A DNA stretch of 20,470 nt from the NCBI RefSeq assembly GCF_030150285.1, contig NZ_JASLGE010000036.1, forward strand, positions 1 to 20,470, written 5' to 3'. Made by a program: the position numbers and the translations under genes. Below the pieces are notes generated by a model. The model made no database searches and was not told where the DNA came from. It worked only from the letters and a program-made list of their open reading frames with translations. This document shows, in pieces, positions 15,773 through 20,470 of this stretch (position 1 is the first letter of the stretch; each line of letters begins with the position of its first letter). Source of the DNA: Pseudomonas sp. (GTDB lineage: Bacteria; Pseudomonadota; Gammaproteobacteria; Pseudomonadales; Pseudomonadaceae).

Positions 15773-17197
15773 ATGTCATTGGTCGACGAGCTCATCGCCT
15801 TGCTTGGTGCACAGAACATCATTACCAGCGCCGCCGAAATGGCCTCGTCACTTGAAGACTGGCGCGGGCGCTACAGCGGCGCGGCACTGTGCATTGCCCG
15901 CCCGGCCAGCACTGAAGAAGTGTCAGCGGTAGTGGCCTGCTGTCATCGGCATCGGGTACCGGTATTGCCCCAAGGGGGAAACACAGGGTTGGTGGGAGGC
16001 TCTGTGCCCGCCTCCTCCGGGCCGGCACCGGTTATTGTGAACTTGCAACGCATGCGCCAGATCAGCGCCATCGACCCCGTCAATAACTCCATGCAAGTTC
16101 AAGCCGGCTGCGTGCTGGCGACGGTTCAGGAAGCGGCACACAGCGTGGATCGCCTGTACCCCGTTAGCCTGGGCGCAGAAGGCTCGTGCCAAATGGGCGG
16201 CACCCTTGCGACGAATGCCGGTGGTATCTCCGTGCTTCGATATGGCAATACCCGTGACAACGTATTGGGCCTTGAGGTGGTGCTGGCTGATGGAACCGTG
16301 TGGTCGGAACTGCGAGCCTTGCGCAAGGACAATACCGGCTACGACCTCAAGCACTTGTTTATCGGTTCTGAAGGTACGCTGGGAATCATTACCGCCGCTG
16401 TCCTCAAGCTGCATCCATTGCCGACCCAAACAGCCGTGGCATGGATTGGTGTCGACAGCCCGGAAAAAGCCGTCGAACTGTTGGTGCTCACTCGGCAGTT
16501 ATCAGGCGCAACGCTGTCGGCATTCGAGCTGATGAACCAGTTGCAACTCGACCTGGTGGTGGAGCATGTACCGCAACGCCGCTCCCCGCTGGAAACGCAG
16601 CACCCTTGGCATGTCCTGATCGAACTGGCGGATGCCGGGGCTAGCGCCGACCCTGAGGCTGCGCTCACGGGCATCCTGGAACACGCCTTCGAACATGCAA
16701 TCATCGCCAACGCCGCCATGGCTTCGAACCAAACGCAACAGGCTGCCCTGTGGGAACTGCGCCACAGTGTTTCCGAGGCGAACAAGAAAGGCGGCATCGG
16801 CCTCACCACCGATTGCGCTGTACCTGTTTCCGCGATTGCAACGTTTATCGAACAGGCCAACGCCGCGGTCTCTGACATTGCTCCGCAGGCGTCCATCGTC
16901 ATTGTCGGGCACATGGGCGACGGCAACATTCATTACATCCCGTTCTTCCCGTTCGCGATCTGGAAGGCGCTGGAACAGCGCGAAGCAGTCGGGCGCGCAC
17001 TGCGCCGTGCGATCCACGATGTAGCAGCCGCCTTGTCAGGCACCTTCAGCGCCGAGCATGGCGTAGGGCAAACGTCTCTGGACGAAATGAATAACTATAA
17101 ATCTTCGGCTTCGCTCGCACTGATGCGTGCGATCAAACACGCCGTTGACCCTCTTGGCCTGTTTAACCCGGGCCGACTTATACCGCCTGAAAAATAA
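15773..17197 (+). CDS. FAD-linked D-2-hydroxyacid dehydrogenase (D-2-hydroxyglutarate/D-lactate dehydrogenase type)
   Basis: A 474-residue flavoprotein from ATG 15773, which has a GGAG ribosome binding site; a TTG at 15746 lies inside the palindrome and is less likely. The N-terminal FAD_binding_4 (PF01565) domain has VLPQGGNTGLVGGSVP (about 64-79), GGTLATNAGGISVLRYGNTR and FIGSEGTLGIITA. The C-terminal FAD-oxidase_C (PF02913) domain has VGHMGDGNIH (metal-binding His 380 and 387) and SAEHGVG (Glu428, His429). These enzymes oxidise D-2-hydroxy acids to 2-oxo acids and pass electrons to the respiratory chain or a flavoprotein. Length and motifs are complete. It heads the rightward operon with the transporter, so the hydroxyacid is probably derived from, or imported with, the transported compound. 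Exact substrate unknown. Confidence 0.9.
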   Translation: MSLVDELIALLGAQNIITSAAEMASSLEDWRGRYSGAALCIARPASTEEVSAVVACCHRHRVPVLPQGGNTGLVGGSVPASSGPAPVIVNLQRMRQISAIDPVNNSMQVQAGCVLATVQEAAHSVDRLYPVSLGAEGSCQMGGTLATNAGGISVLRYGNTRDNVLGLEVVLADGTVWSELRALRKDNTGYDLKHLFIGSEGTLGIITAAVLKLHPLPTQTAVAWIGVDSPEKAVELLVLTRQLSGATLSAFELMNQLQLDLVVEHVPQRRSPLETQHPWHVLIELADAGASADPEAALTGILEHAFEHAIIANAAMASNQTQQAALWELRHSVSEANKKGGIGLTTDCAVPVSAIATFIEQANAAVSDIAPQASIVIVGHMGDGNIHYIPFFPFAIWKALEQREAVGRALRRAIHDVAAALSGTFSAEHGVGQTSLDEMNNYKSSASLALMRAIKHAVDPLGLFNPGRLIPPEK

Positions 17198-17263
17198 AAA
17201 TCCACAACAAATCCCTAGTGACGATAGCGTCAATCGACAGTATCGCGAAGAGAGGTCAGGAGT

Positions 17264-18346
17264 ATGGGCAACAACATTAATAACTGGTCACGCCGCAGTG
17301 TGCTCAAGGCGAGCATGATGGGAGCGGTCGCCCTTTCGACAACCAGCATGTGGTCTTCCCTGCGCGCGCAAACCAAACGCATCGTGGTGCGTGACGACGG
17401 CGGTGTTTACACCAAGGCCTACACCGAGGTGTTCTACCGACCGTTCCAGGAAGCGACAGGCATTGAGGTGATCGGCGTACAGGCCAACGCCGAACCGACT
17501 GCGCAGATTTTGTCCATGGTCGACGCCGGCTCCTACACCTGGGACATGGCCAAAATCAGTCAGCCGGCAATCAAAATGCTCACCCAGGGCCCCAAGAAAT
17601 ACCTGGAACCGCACAACCTTGGCAGCGATCCGATTGTGTCGGTCATGCCCGAACACTTCATGTCCGAGTACGGCGTTGGCACTAACGTGTACACCACGGT
17701 CCTGGCGTACCGAAAAGACGCCTTTGAAGGCCGCAAGCCGCCCAGCTCCTGGAAAGATTTCTATGACGTCAAGGGTTTCCCGGGACGCCGTGCCTTGCGC
17801 CGGCACCCGTTCGATACCCTTGAGCAAGCCTTGATGGCCGATGGTGTCGCGGTTGCCGATGTCTACCCCTGCGACCTTGACCGGGCGTTCGCGTCGCTGG
17901 ACAAAATCAAGGATGACGTTTCGGTATTCTGGACGAGTGGTGCACAGGTCGAGCAAATGCTGATCTCTGGCGAAGTGGACATGGTGCCGGTCTGGGTGTC
18001 GCGCGCGCAATCAGCACGCAGTGGTAATGCCCCCGTTGAAATCGTCTGGGATCAAAACATCTGGGGACTGGACAGCTGGGCCATCCTGGCGGGCACGCCC
18101 AATGCCCAAGCGTGCCGCGAGTTCATCAAATTCACCTGTGACCCCAAGCGTCAGGCTGAGCTGACCAAGTATTTCCCGGCCGGTGTCACCCACCCACAGG
18201 CGTTTGACTTCATCGACCCGGCAGTGGCCGCCGATTGCCCCTCCTACCCCGCCCACATTGCGAAAGGGCTGCCGATCGACGCGCAGTATTGGACAGATAA
18301 ACAGGGCACGGCTCTGGAACGCTATAACGCATGGCTCCTTAGCTAA
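17264..18346 (+). CDS. PotD-type ABC transporter periplasmic substrate-binding protein (Tat-exported)
   Basis: A 360-residue PotD-type binding protein. Its N-terminus has a twin-arginine motif, WSRRSVLKASMMGA, followed by a short hydrophobic stretch and a probable LRA cleavage site before QTKRIVV. It is therefore likely exported folded by Tat, unlike its Sec-type paralogue at 10714-11754. The mature protein shows TVLAYRKDAF, W-x-DFYDVKGFPGRRALR, QALMADGVAVADVY and LISGEVDMVPVWVSR, aligning block by block with the paralogue. An AGGAG ribosome binding site precedes the ATG. It lies 66 bp after the dehydrogenase and 66 bp before the ATPase gene, with a stem-loop after its stop. The Tat route is unusual for this family and may reflect a mixed clade. 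Polyamine-like substrate is inferred. Confidence 0.9.
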   Translation: MGNNINNWSRRSVLKASMMGAVALSTTSMWSSLRAQTKRIVVRDDGGVYTKAYTEVFYRPFQEATGIEVIGVQANAEPTAQILSMVDAGSYTWDMAKISQPAIKMLTQGPKKYLEPHNLGSDPIVSVMPEHFMSEYGVGTNVYTTVLAYRKDAFEGRKPPSSWKDFYDVKGFPGRRALRRHPFDTLEQALMADGVAVADVYPCDLDRAFASLDKIKDDVSVFWTSGAQVEQMLISGEVDMVPVWVSRAQSARSGNAPVEIVWDQNIWGLDSWAILAGTPNAQACREFIKFTCDPKRQAELTKYFPAGVTHPQAFDFIDPAVAADCPSYPAHIAKGLPIDAQYWTDKQGTALERYNAWLLS

Positions 18347-18353
18347 TTCCGCT

Positions 18354-18381
18354 GGCGTGGCCGCTGTGGAGCGGGCACGCC
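18354..18381 (+). repeat. Intercistronic stem-loop, REP-like, after the binding-protein gene
   Basis: GGCGTG and CCGCT pair with AGCGG and CACGCC around a GTGG tetraloop, giving 11 pairs with one G-G mismatch. The core CTGTGG-AGCGGGCACGCC resembles the abundant Pseudomonas intergenic repeat that reads CTGTGGGAGCGGGCTTGCC. It starts eight bases after the binding-protein stop codon. Such stems protect upstream mRNA, which would give excess binding protein over ATPase and permease. The repeat assignment is from memory of the motif. Confidence 0.5.
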
Positions 18382-18412
18382 TTCCCCTGCCTCTCGTTTT
18401 CGGGTCTTCGTC

Positions 18413-19522
18413 ATGTCTTCTTCAAGCCTAACCGTAAAGAAACTCGCAAAGAGCTATGGCCCGTTCGTGGCCCTGGCTGAAACCGATTTAAGCGTCGCCG
18501 ATGGCGAGTTCCTGACATTACTCGGACCTTCCGGTTCCGGGAAAACCACCTTGCTGAGCCTGGTTGCCGGCCTCACCCATCCCGACGGCGGTGAAGTCTG
18601 CATCGGCGAAAATGAGGTGACGTACCTGGCCCCCCACCATCGCGATATCGGCGTGGTGTTCCAGAACTACGCGTTGTTTCCGCATATGACAATTCTCGAA
18701 AACATCGCCTTTCCGCTGAAAATGCGCAAAGTGCCGGCCGAGCAAGCGCGCGAGCGTGCCCTCGCCGCCCTTGAGATGATCAAGTTGCCGCATATTGCCC
18801 AGCGTTACCCGAAAGAGCTTTCCGGGGGGCAGCAGCAGCGGGTCGCGCTCGCACGTTGCATGGTGTATCGCCCGTCAATCATTTTGATGGACGAGCCTTT
18901 GGGGGCTCTGGACAAGAAGCTGCGTGAGCACATGCAGTTGGAGATCAAGCGCATTCACCGGGAACTGGGCACCACCATTATTTATGTGACCCACGACCAG
19001 GAAGAGGCGATGACCATGTCCGATCGCATCTGCCTGATGAACGCCGGAAAAATCGAACAGCTCGGCACCCCGGACGATCTTTACTTCCGCCCTCGAACGC
19101 TGTTCGTCGCCGACTTTCTGGGCGAGTCCAACCTGCTGCCAGCAACCCTTACCGCTTCGCGGGGAGATGAGGTCGACGTCCTGATCGGTGACCGTGGCAT
19201 CACGGCGAAAGCCACCGCAAACGGCACTGTCAAGCCCGACACCAACGTCCACATCATGGTCCGCCCGCAGAACATGGTGATCGAAAAAGCCAGCGCCGCC
19301 AACGCGGGTCATTTTCAGGCGACCGTTACCGACGTGATGGTCACCGGCAGCCTGACCAAAATCTATATGAGCACCGATGAGGGTGCCATTCCTGTGCTGA
19401 TCTCAGCATTTGCGACCCGCATCAGCGGTGAAACCTTCAACCTCGGCGACAAGGTCGCTTTATCGTGGCATGCCTCGGATGCCGTTGTGATCACCGAACA
19501 ACCCGAGGCACCGTGCCCATGA
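18413..19522 (+). CDS. PotA-type ABC transporter ATP-binding protein
   Basis: A 369-residue ATPase of the polyamine/spermidine-putrescine import class. In order: Walker A GPSGSGKT (38-45), Q-loop VVFQNYALFPHMT (82-94), signature LSGGQQQRVALAR (137-149), Walker B IILMDEP (157-163) with D-loop GALD, H-loop VTHDQEEAM (193-201), and a C-terminal TOBE-type domain from about 270. All catalytic residues are present. It couples ATP hydrolysis to import through the permease that follows, whose start overlaps its stop by four bases (ATGA). No clear ribosome binding site precedes the ATG at 18413; the upstream stem-loop and weak site may limit its translation. Substrate specificity cannot be read from the ATPase. 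Confidence 0.94.
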   Translation: MSSSSLTVKKLAKSYGPFVALAETDLSVADGEFLTLLGPSGSGKTTLLSLVAGLTHPDGGEVCIGENEVTYLAPHHRDIGVVFQNYALFPHMTILENIAFPLKMRKVPAEQARERALAALEMIKLPHIAQRYPKELSGGQQQRVALARCMVYRPSIILMDEPLGALDKKLREHMQLEIKRIHRELGTTIIYVTHDQEEAMTMSDRICLMNAGKIEQLGTPDDLYFRPRTLFVADFLGESNLLPATLTASRGDEVDVLIGDRGITAKATANGTVKPDTNVHIMVRPQNMVIEKASAANAGHFQATVTDVMVTGSLTKIYMSTDEGAIPVLISAFATRISGETFNLGDKVALSWHASDAVVITEQPEAPCP

Positions 19523-20470
19523 GCCTGTCTACTTCTCGCACTGCCTCTGCGCCGATGCCGGCCTGGGTCAAAAATGCCCTGATGATCGCACCGCTGCTGG
19601 TGCTGCTATCAGCGTTTCTGGTGTACCCAGTGGGGCGGCTATTGTCGCTGAGCGTCTTGGGAACGGAAGGGTTTTCGCTTGACGCCTACCGCCACCTGTT
19701 CGCCTCCGGTCTTTATGTGAACGTGCTCTGGATCACGTTCAAGATTTCCCTGGCCACCACCGTGCTCTCGGTCGTATTGGGTTACCCGGTGGCCTACCTC
19801 ATTTCCACCGCGCCGGCGAAACTGAAAAACAGGCTCGTGTTTCTGGTGCTGCTGTCGTTCTGGACCAGCTTTCTGGTCCGGGCGTTCGCCTGGGTCGTGA
19901 TTCTGGGGCGCAATGGGGTTGCCAATAACGTCATGATGTCGCTCGGGCTGATCGATCGGCCAATCAACCTGCTCTACGGCCCTGGCGCAACCCTGACCGG
20001 CATGGTGCACGCCATGCTGCCACTCGCGGTGATGACGATGCTGGCCGTGATGGAGAACATTGATCGCAGCCTGCCCCGCGCGGCTTCCACGATGGGGGCC
20101 CGCCCGGGTACGGCGTTCTGGACGATTTATTTTCCGCTGTCGATGCCCGGTGTGGCTGCGGCTGCCATCATGGTGTTTGTCACCGCCATTGGCTTCTTTA
20201 TCGTGCCGGCCCTGCTGGGTGGTCGACGGGAAACCATGATCACTCAACTGATCATCGATCAGGTCCAACAAACCCTGAACTGGGAACTTGCCGGGTCTAT
20301 TTCAGTGTTATTGCTGGTGGTGGTGCTGGTCGTCTTCATCATTTATGACCGGGTGTTCGGCTTCACCACACTGACCGGCGAAGATCCGGCCTCCCAGGCT
20401 CGTCGCGACACGCGCGCGCGGCGTGCGGGCAGTGCCGTGCTGGCGGCCATGGGTGCCGTCAGCGACTGGC
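19519..20470 (+). CDS. PotB-type ABC transporter permease (partial, open at the right edge)
   Basis: The frame from ATG 19519 stays open for 317 codons to the window end. It overlaps the ATPase stop by four bases. Translated start MSLSTSRTASAPMPAWVKNA leads into a first transmembrane helix (LMIAPLLVLLSAFLVYPVG). Further helices, FWTSFLVRAFAWVVILG in the family-typical position, and the EAA loop RAASTMGARPGTAFWTIYFPL followed by SMPG mark a binding-protein-dependent inner-membrane permease. GFFIVPALLGG and MITQLIIDQ are typical of PotB-like subunits. The tail after the last helix (about 20370 on) is Arg/Ala-rich and not conserved, so the stop is probably near. A PotC-type partner would be expected next. 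Confidence 0.92.
   Translation, partial: MSLSTSRTASAPMPAWVKNALMIAPLLVLLSAFLVYPVGRLLSLSVLGTEGFSLDAYRHLFASGLYVNVLWITFKISLATTVLSVVLGYPVAYLISTAPAKLKNRLVFLVLLSFWTSFLVRAFAWVVILGRNGVANNVMMSLGLIDRPINLLYGPGATLTGMVHAMLPLAVMTMLAVMENIDRSLPRAASTMGARPGTAFWTIYFPLSMPGVAAAAIMVFVTAIGFFIVPALLGGRRETMITQLIIDQVQQTLNWELAGSISVLLLVVVLVVFIIYDRVFGFTTLTGEDPASQARRDTRARRAGSAVLAAMGAVSDW

Noticed and set aside
17219..17232. TGACG-ATAG-CGTCA dyad before the Tat-type binding protein gene
   Set aside because: A five-base arm is short enough to be chance, and it lies within an operon with no sign of a promoter.
17288..18010. Minus-strand open frame of 240 codons opposite the Tat-type binding protein
   Set aside because: It is fully antisense to a well-supported binding protein, and its translation is His/Asp/Arg/Val-rich without domain features, typical of a shadow frame.
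19639..20271. Minus-strand open frame of 210 codons opposite the permease
   Set aside because: Its composition is extreme (His, Gln, Arg, Gly rich), which is what antisense of a hydrophobic permease gives. The permease frame has clear helices and an EAA loop.
1..20470. CRISPR arrays, tRNA or rRNA genes, insertion sequences
   Set aside because: No regularly spaced direct repeats, no tRNA-like or rRNA-like segments, and no transposase frames or terminal repeats were seen on either strand.

Overview
The window comes from a Gammaproteobacterium, almost certainly a Pseudomonas. The grounds are the high-G+C coding style, the type VI secretion gene set and order, the polyamine-type transporter and oxidase genes, and a stem-loop resembling the common Pseudomonas intergenic repeat. 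This is inferred from gene content and sequence style; no database search was possible.

Left part (1-9364, all minus strand): a type VI secretion system (T6SS) operon read right to left as tssB, tssC, tssK, tssL (dotU), a separate OmpA-domain gene, hcp, tssH (clpV) and the start of vgrG, which runs off the left edge. The genes overlap or are closely spaced, except for a 153-bp gap between hcp and clpV that carries two stem-loops. They encode the sheath (TssB/C), baseplate adaptor (TssK), a membrane-complex subunit (TssL), a peptidoglycan anchor (OmpA protein), the inner tube (Hcp), the sheath-recycling ATPase (ClpV) and the spike (VgrG). tssA, E, F, G, J and M are not in the window and may lie further left. 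The tssB leader is A+T-rich and holds seven GGA motifs, which suggests RsmA/CsrA control.

Middle (about 9716-10638): a gene graveyard. It holds a deleted and frameshifted short-chain dehydrogenase (minus), the C-terminal piece of one AraC-family regulator (minus, frameshifted) and the C-terminal half of a different AraC-family regulator (plus, with a frameshift and an in-frame stop). It separates the T6SS from the metabolic locus.

Right part (10714-20470): a divergent uptake and oxidation locus. Leftward from about 15.5 kb run a DAO/PuuB-type FAD amine oxidoreductase, a small DUF861-type cupin, a PucR-family regulator and a Sec-exported PotD-type binding protein. Rightward run an FAD-linked D-2-hydroxyacid (D-2-hydroxyglutarate/D-lactate type) dehydrogenase, a Tat-exported PotD-type binding protein, a PotA-type ATPase and a PotB-type permease that is still open at the window edge. 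The 301-bp divergent region contains two perfect palindromes and a good sigma-70 promoter for the rightward operon. Together the genes suggest import of a polyamine-like or amino-compound substrate, oxidation at its amine, and oxidation of a hydroxyacid product, under PucR control. The actual substrate cannot be read from the sequence.
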